This document shows, in pieces, positions 1 to 9,221 of a stretch of DNA of 64,000 nucleotides. The notes below the pieces were generated by a model that was given only the letters and a program-made list of their open reading frames with translations, was not told where the DNA came from and made no database searches. Source of the stretch: Hamiltosporidium tvaerminnensis (taxonomy: Eukaryota > Microsporidia > Dubosqiidae). The DNA lies in contig JAKIMF020000001.1 in the NCBI GenBank assembly GCA_022605425.2, forward strand, positions 1,428,501 to 1,492,500, read 5' to 3'. A program made the translations under genes and the position numbers. How positions within the stretch are numbered: position 1 is the stretch's first letter; every line of letters begins with the position of its first letter.

Positions 1-165
1 CGAGGTTATGAGTCTTTCATGCTCTGTGGAATATTTATTACATTTTAGTATGTGGTTATCCTGCTATCATCGGAATTTGATTTTGACTTCAATTTACTCG
101 TATATCAAAAGAAATGGTTTCGACTGTCTTTTTAAGTACTATTCACTGAATATATGCTTCAATTT
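1..165 (-). mobile_element. Relic of the 3' part of the non-LTR retrotransposon
   Basis: Read on the minus strand, this stretch matches the end of the ORF of the intact copy at 9222-13025. The shared blocks are those around 9520-9615, including 'tttcgactgt' followed by 'ttaagtact' and 'ctgaat'. It is heavily diverged, has no open frame, and stops abruptly before the promoter of the first gene. It is the most decayed recognisable copy in the window. Confidence 0.7.
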
Positions 166-289
166 TTACTAGTATTTGGAGCATCCCAAGCTAGATTTTA
201 TGTTAGAGAAATGATTGGGGTAAAAAAGAAATTATATTTTATTTCTGATAAAGAAAAAAATGATGCGACGATAAAAAAATATTTTTTAA

Positions 290-293
290 CCCC
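290..293 (+). promoter_or_regulatory. CCC start-proximal motif of the first gene
   Basis: CCCC lies seven bases before the ATG at 300. Microsporidian genes commonly carry such a CCC or GGG triplet just upstream of the start. It supports this ATG as the start. Confidence 0.5.
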
Positions 294-299
294 TCTATT

Positions 300-3200
300 A
301 TGGCCACCAATAAGTCATTGTTGAATAACAAGACGACAGATGCAATAAATGAATTTCTTAAGAATTTCGATACAACACATTTATGGTGTAGTTCAAGAGA
401 TAGAAGTATAAAAATCATTAGGAATTTGGTTTTATATCCAAATATTTGTTATAAAACGGAAATACAGAAAAAAATATTTTATAGCTTGGAATCTTGTAAT
501 GAATGTTTAAAGAACTACTATTCAATAAGAAATGAAATTGTAACTCAAAAGGAAGAAATGATTTTGTTGAATGGAGAAGAAAAACGAATTGAAGCGAATA
601 TTACAATCAAAAACAATTTTTTTATTGTTTCAGAAATTTATAGATATAACTGGAAAATGCTTAAAAATAAAAAGATTCTTGCGTGGTTCCAAGGCGCAAT
701 CGCGAATTTCTTTATTAGAGGAAGCAAAGAATTTAAAACACTTAAATTCCCTTTTATTTTAATATTTTTATCTGAAAACAAGATTTTACTAGATTGTGCA
801 ATTAATAATTTGTTGTCGGTTTATTTAGAATCTTCATGTTATCTTTGTACAGATCTCGAACAATGGAATTACCTTTTAGAGTTCCGTAATTCATCATACA
901 TTCTTGTTGATAATGAAACACCATTAAAATCAATAAATGAAAAGTCTTGGCTTATGGCACTTTTCGTTTACGTAGGAATCGAAGGAACATTTATAAATGA
1001 AGATATTGTCAAACCATTGATATCAATATACAAAGAAACAGATGCAAAAGAAATAAGAATTTTGATTTTTAAAATAGTTTATATCTGTATAAGAAGAAAT
1101 CCAAGTTGGTTACCGCATTTTGTGTTTATTTTAAGCACAATAGATTGTTATAAATATTTTTTGACGAAGGTAAACATTACTTTGATCTATGATCATTACA
1201 TTTTCTGGGCACCTATAAATTTCTTTATAAATTCATATGATTTATATTGTAAAATATATTTAGAAAACAAATATTTTGAATTTTTGGCAGAACTAACTAA
1301 CGATTTAAACAAAAGAGAAGTTTTTAAAGTTATACTTGGCAATTTTAAATTTACACAAAATTATTTAAAATTTTTAACAAATTTTCCTTTCTATGAAGAA
1401 CTTATTATGATTCTATTGAGAAGTAAAGATCCTAGATTTGAATCACTTTTAAATATCGAACCAAAATTTATAGATTTTATGGTTACAAAAACGTTTTTTT
1501 ATATTTTTAAACTTCCTAAAATTAATTTAGAAATGCAAGAAAATTTATCCGTTATACTTCAAAAATGGAAAAATATTTTTATATTTTCTGAAAAAATCTT
1601 GTTGGAACTTCATGAAGAAAAAACACTAGAAGAGTGTGATAAGCCTGCTGTAGAAAACGAGTCTAAAGTATCTTTCACTACGGCATACAAGTATTTGGAA
1701 TTTTCTAAACTCAATGGTTTTTACAATATATTTTTCTTCGACATAGAAAGCTACATGCGTAAAAATAATTTTCCTGTTTCATTGATTGAAACATATTGTA
1801 AATTGAGAGATCTTTTTAAACTTATATTCATTAAAATGCAAAAGGGTGATATTAAGACAATGACTAACGAACAAATAGTATATCACTCGGTTTTTAAATG
1901 TAATACTTTAACTTCTAAACAGAAAAATAAATTTAAGATTAAAATTTCTGAAATAACTCCAATGCTTCTTTCTGATATTCTTGAAAAAATATTTATTTTT
2001 AATCAGAGATATAATGAATTTCCTATTTATACACTTCAGATATTGTCATTTGTCAGACAATGCTCATATTTCAATGTAGATATACTAAAGAAAATATTTG
2101 CTATGATTAAAACGGGATTTTCTTATTGGCAAATATTATATCTTCTGGAATATATTACAGTACAGATGAGATTTAAACCAGAGGATGATTTGGCTTATTT
2201 GTGTAATTTTGAATGGCTTGAGTGCTTGACAAAGGCAAAATTCAAAAAATATAATATAAGAGTATTTGTAATATTAGAAAATATTTTGTCAGTTTTAAGT
2301 AATTTAAATATTTCAGTATACAATGTTAATTTGAGTAAAATATGTAAATGTTACGTGTTTTTCAAACTAATTCCCAATTCTTCAGTGATTAAATATGTGG
2401 AAAAGATTTCTAAAAATTTGAATTGTGATAATCCATTGATTAATCTTAAAGAATTTGAGTTACAGGATTGTCAAAAAGATGATGAAATGAATAGCCCGAA
2501 AAGGGTTGATATATCTGGATCTGAGTGTGAGATAATTGTTGAAAAGAAAAAACCAATTAAAGTGAAAAAGAATTTCGACAAAATATTTGAGGAACCATCT
2601 GAAGATGGTATATCGATTATAGAAAAGAACGAATCGATAGAAGAGAAACTCGATACTGATAAAATATCTAAGGAACCTTCCGAAAATGGTATATTAATTC
2701 CAGAAAGCAAGGAAACATTAAAAGAGAAAGAAAATAACGATAAAATATCCAAAGAACCTTCTGATGAAGATAGATCTACTTTCGAAACTGAAATGGAAAT
2801 TCCAAGATCAGAAATGAAAATTTCAAATTTACCTTTATTTTCTGAAAGTTCTTTTGCTGAAAAAAATTCAAATAATGAAGAAAAAATTGATGATGAAAAT
2901 AAAAAAAGTGAAAAAAAAATGATTAACCAGGAAAATGAGTCGTTTAAGAATTTTAAGTCATTAGTGAGTGATGAAAATCAAAATTATTGTATCAAGAACA
3001 ACAAAGAAGTTGGTGATGGTAATAAAATTTTAGAAGTGAATTCTGCACAAATATTTTTTAATATGAAAAAAGAAGCCATTGGAAATCGTAGCAAAACAAA
3101 TGTATTTTTTACATCGTTTGGTACTCAAAATATTGCACATGAAGCCAATGAAACAATCATTTTGGATTCTAAGGAATTGATAAACGGAATTAAAAAACCG

Positions 3201-3395
3201 GTTGAATTAATGAATGAAGACATCACAGATAATATAATTGAACAAGATACAAGTGCCGATGCAGTTTGTACGGAAATACAAGAACTACCGGAACTGGAAT
3301 TACCACATTCCCCTAAAAGACTAAAATCAAAAATAGATTATAATTTTGAAACGACAGAAAGTCTAAATACTGATGTTAACCAAGATATAAAGTAA
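300..3395 (+). CDS. Sen1 N-terminal-domain-like protein
   Basis: A 1031-residue protein, mostly helical over residues 1-740, followed by a charged Lys/Glu-rich disordered tail. The N-terminus resembles the helical-repeat N-terminal domain of fungal Sen1/senataxin: a Cys-x2-Cys pair followed by Asn-Tyr (C66, C69) and the block FFIRGSKEF (137-145). Sen1 acts in the nucleus on RNA polymerase II to terminate transcription and clear R-loops; its N-terminal half binds partners and its C-terminal half is the helicase. The helicase half starts 13 bases after this stop, so the two ORFs together cover a full Sen1 (about 1,820 residues). The tail (about 760-830) holds a 27-residue imperfect repeat and ends with a basic, NLS-like SPKRLKSK. 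The start has CCCC at -10 to -7. Whether the pair is two genes, one frameshifted gene, or one gene with programmed shifting is open. The family call rests on remembered motifs. Confidence 0.6.
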   Translation: MATNKSLLNNKTTDAINEFLKNFDTTHLWCSSRDRSIKIIRNLVLYPNICYKTEIQKKIFYSLESCNECLKNYYSIRNEIVTQKEEMILLNGEEKRIEANITIKNNFFIVSEIYRYNWKMLKNKKILAWFQGAIANFFIRGSKEFKTLKFPFILIFLSENKILLDCAINNLLSVYLESSCYLCTDLEQWNYLLEFRNSSYILVDNETPLKSINEKSWLMALFVYVGIEGTFINEDIVKPLISIYKETDAKEIRILIFKIVYICIRRNPSWLPHFVFILSTIDCYKYFLTKVNITLIYDHYIFWAPINFFINSYDLYCKIYLENKYFEFLAELTNDLNKREVFKVILGNFKFTQNYLKFLTNFPFYEELIMILLRSKDPRFESLLNIEPKFIDFMVTKTFFYIFKLPKINLEMQENLSVILQKWKNIFIFSEKILLELHEEKTLEECDKPAVENESKVSFTTAYKYLEFSKLNGFYNIFFFDIESYMRKNNFPVSLIETYCKLRDLFKLIFIKMQKGDIKTMTNEQIVYHSVFKCNTLTSKQKNKFKIKISEITPMLLSDILEKIFIFNQRYNEFPIYTLQILSFVRQCSYFNVDILKKIFAMIKTGFSYWQILYLLEYITVQMRFKPEDDLAYLCNFEWLECLTKAKFKKYNIRVFVILENILSVLSNLNISVYNVNLSKICKCYVFFKLIPNSSVIKYVEKISKNLNCDNPLINLKEFELQDCQKDDEMNSPKRVDISGSECEIIVEKKKPIKVKKNFDKIFEEPSEDGISIIEKNESIEEKLDTDKISKEPSENGILIPESKETLKEKENNDKISKEPSDEDRSTFETEMEIPRSEMKISNLPLFSESSFAEKNSNNEEKIDDENKKSEKKMINQENESFKNFKSLVSDENQNYCIKNNKEVGDGNKILEVNSAQIFFNMKKEAIGNRSKTNVFFTSFGTQNIAHEANETIILDSKELINGIKKPVELMNEDITDNIIEQDTSADAVCTEIQELPELELPHSPKRLKSKIDYNFETTESLNTDVNQDIK
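2577..2775 (+). repeat. 81-bp in-frame repeat inside the Sen1 N-terminal-like gene
   Basis: The motif D-K-I-(F/S)-(E/K)-E-P-S recurs at 2577, 2658 and 2739, exactly 81 bases (27 codons) apart. It lies in the disordered acidic tail. The copies have diverged, so it is an old tandem duplication. Confidence 0.75.
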
Positions 3396-3408
3396 AACCT
3401 CGCTACCG

Positions 3409-5766
3409 ATGAGTTCAATAGAATTTGAAAACCAACCATTAAATAATGATATTGACATAAAAGAGCAAATTTTGGAGGTAAGAAGTACTGATTCGATCGA
3501 GAATGAAAACATTCAAGGTAATAATATTTTGGAGCAAAAACCAGAAGAGAAAAATTATCTTCTTGAAATTGAAGAGATAAATGATTTGACGGAATTATCT
3601 TCTATTTCTGATGAATTTCGAATTGTTAAAATCAAACAAAATGGAATAACCAAAGAAGTTTTTCAAAATGTAAATCCGAGTAAAAATCTTCAAAATTTTA
3701 CTGAAGAAAAAAAAGTCACTCATAGAACTACAATTGTTACACCCGAATCCTCTGCATTTTCTTTGTATGAAAAAAGTATGAAAACTAGTAATTTAATACA
3801 AGTAAATACAGGTGTTTCTAATAGTATTAACAAAGATGGTTATACATTTGATGCCTCGTTTTTTATAAAAAGAGTTCTTTCTTTTGAATCGATAACTTCC
3901 GGATCTCTGTATAAGAATTTCTATATTCCTGCCACATTTAATTCGTATAAAGAATATTTTAATATTTTTAAACCTTTCATTTTTGAAGAGGCAAAAGCGT
4001 TAATTGAAAAAGGAATAGAAGAATCTTCTACGGAAAAGAAAATCTTTATTTTGGAAGAGTTAGCACATATAAATGAAAATGCAGATTTATTTCTTATTTC
4101 AGAAATAAATCCTAATTTTCAAGAATTCGATTTTGTATCGATTGAACCAGAAAAAAATCATTTAAATGAAATTCCCATTTCTTATTTTTATGGTGTCGTA
4201 CTTTCGATTAAACCGGTAAAATCCAGTTTTTATGTTCAAGTCAGAATTTTTGGATTGAACACAAAATTTTTAAAGAAAAAGATTTCACTTACATTGAAAT
4301 ACATATGTGGTCTTTCCACTGTGTTTAGAGAATACAATTCACTTTTCTATTTCAAAAACTCCTCTCTTTCTGATTTCATTTTAGCACCCAATTTGATTCC
4401 TCTTCGAAATCTAAAAGTTAAATATACAGCAGCAGAAGTTGCACGTAATTTTGAATTAAATTACTCACAAGCTCAATCTTTACTAGCATGTTTTAACAGT
4501 ACATCTCCATTTACTCTCATACAAGGACCTCCCGGAACAGGAAAAACTAAAACGATTGTTGCAATTGTTGCGGCTTTTTTAAATTCTGATTTTTATATCA
4601 AAAAATTTACTAAGCCTAGAATTTTAGTATGTGCACCTAGTAATGTGGCCGTAGATGAACTTACGCGTAGAATTCACAAAGAAGTACCAAGATTGTCCAA
4701 AAAAAATGACATATTGATCCTTAGAAGCGGTGTTATGGTACAACAGGCAGAAGACATGATTCCATTTACATTAGACTTTTTAATTGAAAAAGCTGATATT
4801 AATTTTTCAAACTCTACGGATATTTCAGTTAATTTTATGGATAAAAAAAAGAAAAGAAATTATATTTTACAGAATTGTGATATAATCTGTACAACATTGA
4901 GTAGTTCTTGTTCTGATTTAATGGTCTCAAATAGTTTGGATTTTGATGTCGTAATAATAGACGAGGCATGCCAAGCAGTTGAAACAAGTACACTTATTCC
5001 TTTCAAATACAGTCCTGATAAGGTAGTATTGGTTGGTGATTATAAACAACTTCCACCTACAATTATTTCAAATTTACTTCCTTTTGAAAAAACATTGTTT
5101 GACAGACTCAGTAAATATTTACCAGTAAATCTTTTAAGAATGCAATACCGAATGAACCCATTGATATCAAAATTTGCAAATAGTTATTTCTATGATAATA
5201 ACATAAAAAACCATCCATCGGTGATTTCCCGAAAAGATTTGTATTCAAAATTTTGTAAGCCAATTAATTTTATAAATAGTTTTGGGACAGAAATATTTGA
5301 CAAAGCATTTAGTTTTTTAAATGAAAACGAAGCAGAATCTGTTGTAAGATTGATTTCGAAATTTTTATTTGTTTTTTCAGGTGAAAATTTAAATGGAAGG
5401 ATTGGTGTTATTACTTTTTATAAATCTCAATCCAAATTGATCAAAAAAAAGCTTTTGAAATTAGGAAAGCCAGAAATTTTAAAAATTGTCGAAGTAAATA
5501 CAGTAGATGCATTTCAAGGACAAGAAAAGGATGTAATAATAGTTTCCTGTGTTCGAACCAGAGGCTTGGGATTTATATCTGATCAAAGAAGAATAAATGT
5601 AGCACTTACACGTGCAAAACATGCTCTATTTATTTTCGGGGAATCAAAATGCTTAGAAAAGAGTCCTTGTTGGAAAGCTGTTGTTTCTTTCTATAAAAAA
5701 AGCAGTAGGTTTTATATAAATAGTAAATCTTTTTTCAAAACAGGGATTATTTGTAAGAAAAATTGA
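3409..5766 (+). CDS. SEN1: Sen1/senataxin-type superfamily 1 RNA-DNA helicase
   Basis: A 785-residue Upf1-like SF1B helicase. Residues 1-150 are acidic and disordered, followed by a beta-rich region. The helicase core shows Q-motif-like NYSQAQSL (about 357), Walker A GPPGTGKTKT (about 373), CAPSNVAVDEL (about 408), Walker B IIDEACQAVE (about 516), GDYKQLPPT, QYRMNPLI (about 578), VDAFQGQEKDVIIVS (about 697) and RRINVALTRAK (about 727). All motifs needed for ATP hydrolysis and 5'-3' unwinding are present. In the nucleus it would dissolve RNA-DNA hybrids and terminate non-coding and some coding transcription. It follows the preceding ORF by 13 bases on the same strand, and that ORF resembles the N-terminal half of Sen1, so the product may naturally be one protein split in two. 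No clear CCC triplet precedes this ATG, only 'cctcgctaccg'. Other Upf1-like relatives (Upf1, SMBP2) are less likely given the neighbour. Confidence 0.88.
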   Translation: MSSIEFENQPLNNDIDIKEQILEVRSTDSIENENIQGNNILEQKPEEKNYLLEIEEINDLTELSSISDEFRIVKIKQNGITKEVFQNVNPSKNLQNFTEEKKVTHRTTIVTPESSAFSLYEKSMKTSNLIQVNTGVSNSINKDGYTFDASFFIKRVLSFESITSGSLYKNFYIPATFNSYKEYFNIFKPFIFEEAKALIEKGIEESSTEKKIFILEELAHINENADLFLISEINPNFQEFDFVSIEPEKNHLNEIPISYFYGVVLSIKPVKSSFYVQVRIFGLNTKFLKKKISLTLKYICGLSTVFREYNSLFYFKNSSLSDFILAPNLIPLRNLKVKYTAAEVARNFELNYSQAQSLLACFNSTSPFTLIQGPPGTGKTKTIVAIVAAFLNSDFYIKKFTKPRILVCAPSNVAVDELTRRIHKEVPRLSKKNDILILRSGVMVQQAEDMIPFTLDFLIEKADINFSNSTDISVNFMDKKKKRNYILQNCDIICTTLSSSCSDLMVSNSLDFDVVIIDEACQAVETSTLIPFKYSPDKVVLVGDYKQLPPTIISNLLPFEKTLFDRLSKYLPVNLLRMQYRMNPLISKFANSYFYDNNIKNHPSVISRKDLYSKFCKPINFINSFGTEIFDKAFSFLNENEAESVVRLISKFLFVFSGENLNGRIGVITFYKSQSKLIKKKLLKLGKPEILKIVEVNTVDAFQGQEKDVIIVSCVRTRGLGFISDQRRINVALTRAKHALFIFGESKCLEKSPCWKAVVSFYKKSSRFYINSKSFFKTGIICKKN

Positions 5767-7735
5767 TTATTTTTTTATTACTAGAAAGAAAGTATTTAAA
5801 ATATTAAATTTACAAAAAATAAGAATTTTAGACTATTTTATTTTTTACATTTTAAATTGAAAAAGTAAGAAATAGAATTACGTAAAACTTTTTAGCTGTT
5901 TTATTTTATTGTTAATATTTCTGTGTTAAGTGAAAAAATAGAGAATACAAAATTTCAATAAATATATACTTTATTTAATACAATACTATCTTATCATATT
6001 TTTTTATTCTATTTCTTTCATGTTACAACTGAATTTATTCTGTATTTTGGAGAATAGGTTAGTTTTTGACGTTTCATAATAATTCAACGTTACTTTGCTT
6101 ATCCTTTTTTCTTCGTTTGTGTTTGTAGTATTGTTATGAGTTTTTTGTGGGTTTTTCTTTTCTTTTACATTCTCGTAAATATTTATAGAACTCTCTCCAA
6201 TATATTTCTTGGCCTGTATCTTCTTCGGTATAAGAAACTACAGGTTTCATTTCTTTTCGAATGGCATTGATAAAACGTCTGGCTTTGTTTATATCGGTAG
6301 TTTGAGATACACAATATAATATTTGGTTATAATACAAATTATAAATTTGTCACACAATGTATCTATCTCAGCATTAAAAGCATAATAAGACATAAATATT
6401 AGCCACTAAATCATAGTTTCTTTGATTTTCTAGTTCTATAACCTGGTGCATATTTTTGAAAATAAGTAATATTTGGTAAACCAGTTCTAACGCGTTAATT
6501 GCTTTGAGGACTCATCCGTGATAAACGATGGCGCCATGTAGTAGGCTTGATTATTTACAAGAAAAAAATCTGTAGTTTGAGAATATAAAATTAGTTTAAA
6601 CCTTCTGAATACATTTTAAACGAATTTATATTTTCTTGAACACTAAAATACTCACATGCTTCTATTAGACTGGTATGATCTAATTCTTAAGCAATATAAG
6701 GAAAAATAAATTATATTAGTAGTTTTAATTATTATTTAAAACTTATAATTTTTTATCTCACTTTTTTTTATTACGAATTTGGAATATTATTGGATAATTT
6801 TTACATTAAATCAATAACATATGAAAAAACTTAAGAATGTACAATGCGGTAAGCTTTCGTTTTTTTAAAACTAAAAGTGTAAATTAACGCAGAGGTTTTG
6901 AGGTGTATTAGAAATCTTTGTTATTGCCATTGTTGACGCTGTCTCTTTAATTCAGTAAAGAGTTTTTAGATGATTTAATTGCTATATCGAGAGCTTTCTA
7001 AAACTGCAATGCAGGATTCGTTTCTGGATTCCAATCTTTTTTTCTTGTAGAACTTCATTACTTGTTCTTATGGTACGAGAGAAAGGCTTCATTATGAGTC
7101 TTACGTATCAAAGCTTTTAGTGACCTCGGATCGCTCTTCCGCTGCATCTTTACCTCCATATTTAGCCAGTTCAATCATATTTTTTTCATTCGAAGTCTTA
7201 GAAGAAGTGACATTTTATGTTAATATCATATTGCCTGGATATAATTTTTTGGTTACATAAAAAGGTATGGATGAATACTCTATAAAAAAAACTCTCTATT
7301 TACCAATGTAAATGTGATTTTGGTACAAAAATCATTGCTTGGATTATTATTGAGCAAAAAAAACATATAATATATGAGTCGATCGCTGTTTCGTGAATTA
7401 CAGTATAGTAAAAGAAACAAATACAAAAAAAATTTTGTTTCAAAATCTTTCAATTGACGTGGAAACCGAGCAAAATTCATGGAACATAAAATCAAGACGA
7501 TCGGCAGAAAAAATATAAGAATATGTAAATATTGGAAGGATTTAACTCTTTTAAATCGGCATTCGAAGAAAGAGGAATAACCTCATGTATTATGTACATT
7601 AAACAGTGAAAGAAAACATTACCGTTTAATTTGGTTTTGCTCACTATCTAGAGGCGGAAGGACGAGGAATAAATAAGTAGTTAATGTTTTGCGTAATCTA
7701 AAATAAAGAAAGACCATATTTCTAGGTATTTTCTG
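5767..7735. other. Intergenic region, no gene recognised
   Basis: About 2 kb of A+T-rich sequence. The longest minus-strand ORF (6134-6337, 67 codons) opens with TTG and matches nothing I know. Slightly less A+T-rich patches at 6480-6545 and 7080-7170 suggest old insertion material, but no family could be named. Confidence 0.5.
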
Positions 7736-7739
7736 TCTG

Positions 7740-8745
7740 GCCCGATCTCTTTCTCTGTTATTTGTCTAATATGTGTATTAATTCCTCATAGGGTTCGTTT
7801 CCTTGTATTGAACTCGTTGAGGCTTTCTCTTGACTCTTTTCTGACTTTTTATGTATTTAAATTATGTTCTTCAATCAATAAAGTGTTATTATACGGTATA
7901 GTTGTGCACTATTGACTAAAAATATTCTTCTATATTCATGTTCATTACCTTTCACCTAAATATACATATTGGCGTGTTTTATATAATACCTTGCCAGATT
8001 ATCACAAAAGAAATTATTTCAACACAATTTATAAAACAAACTCAACTCAGAGACTTATAAGCCATATTTCGTCGGTTTCCTTGTTCAAACATATGAAGTT
8101 AATTCAGAGAGATTATTACTGCTTCAAAAGAGCAGTATACTTTTTTTCTTGTGCAGAAACCAAAAAATCAGTTATATTCCAAATTTCGTCATTAGATTCC
8201 ATTCTTGTTACACTATTTTTTGGGATACTCATTTTAAGATTTTTTTGAGCTGAAGGACTCTTAATTCGTTTTGTAGGCACGAATTTGTACCTATTTAGTA
8301 AAAGTAAATCTAGAAACCCAATATTTTTATTGTCCCGTCTAGCCTAGTTATGTCAAGATATTATGTTAGATCGAGTGTTAAATGTTTAACAGTTTTATTA
8401 GACTAGTTTCAGAACTGAAATATTTCTTCTGCTCTCCAGAATACATTTCTATCATGGGCATAGAAAAATATTCCTTCATCGTTGGGCTTAATATTCTCTT
8501 TCTTTAACCGGCCTGAATAATTACTATCACACATAACAATCTTTTTTTCTTAATTTTATAACCTTGAAGCGCGAAATGTACAATTTTTGTTTAATAAATT
8601 TTTTAGTCGAGCCTCTTCGAATTTCATTCGGTATATTTGTTCTTAAAACCTATATTTAATTGAATTAAATTTTATTAAGGTAAATATACTTTGTCTGTAT
8701 ATTCCACCCTATGGTTTGCGGCTCTTCGTGTTGATATGACTTTTA
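7740..8745 (-). mobile_element. Decayed C-terminal part of the non-LTR retrotransposon
   Basis: On the minus strand this follows the intact copy in order: the block before the stop (7890-7985), the VTKYHK region (about 7970), the block equivalent to 9680-9750 (7990-8075), and the zinc-knuckle region with 'tctgctctccagaatacatttc' near 8430. It continues through the 'tttctttaaccggcctga' block to the block equivalent to 10390-10430 at about 8700-8740. Stops and indels are frequent. It lies directly downstream of the intact copy in the same orientation, so the intact element inserted near an older relative. Confidence 0.8.
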
Positions 8746-9207
8746 TTTTTTTAAACCAATTATAATTCTATAGAATTTATAAATTTACTACTGTAAATTG
8801 TTTTGTTTTCTATTTCTCAAACGGTTTCTCGCATGATTAAGCATTCACAGACACAATAATCTAGACAATTTTTTTATATATTTTAGAACCACAAAGAAAC
8901 CATATAATTCAACTAAATAACACAGAACCCAGAAAGAGATAAATTCCCTCAATTTTCTTTGTTGATATCTACAATCCTTTCTGGCTGTGTTTTATCTTCT
9001 TTTGAGCGATTTTGCTTTGTAAAAATATTAAAAATGTAAAGCAATATAAAATGAGCGAACATTTGAAATAATCATACCTTGACATATTAACTTCATTTCT
9101 AGCATTTTATTTGCTTGAAGTATAAGCTTAATTCCCTTTGGATATTTTAGAATTGAAAAAAAAGAATCTTTGCAAGTAATTAATTAGTAAAAAAAATTAA
9201 ATACGAC
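8746..9207. other. Spacer between two retrotransposon copies
   Basis: A+T-rich sequence with no ORF of note. It may include further decayed retrotransposon sequence that I cannot align by eye. Confidence 0.4.
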
Positions 9208-9221
9208 CTTAGATCATTCAA
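9208..9221. repeat. Target-site duplication, 3' side of the intact retrotransposon
   Basis: CTTAGATCATTCAA is found here and, without mismatch, at 13025-13038. Together they bracket the element exactly. Confidence 0.85.

Noticed and set aside
6495-6545. A hammerhead ribozyme-like string on the minus strand (ggatgagtcctcaaagc)
   Set aside because: The core needs CUGAUGA and GAAA; here the first has a G in place of U and the second is missing, and the stems do not form.
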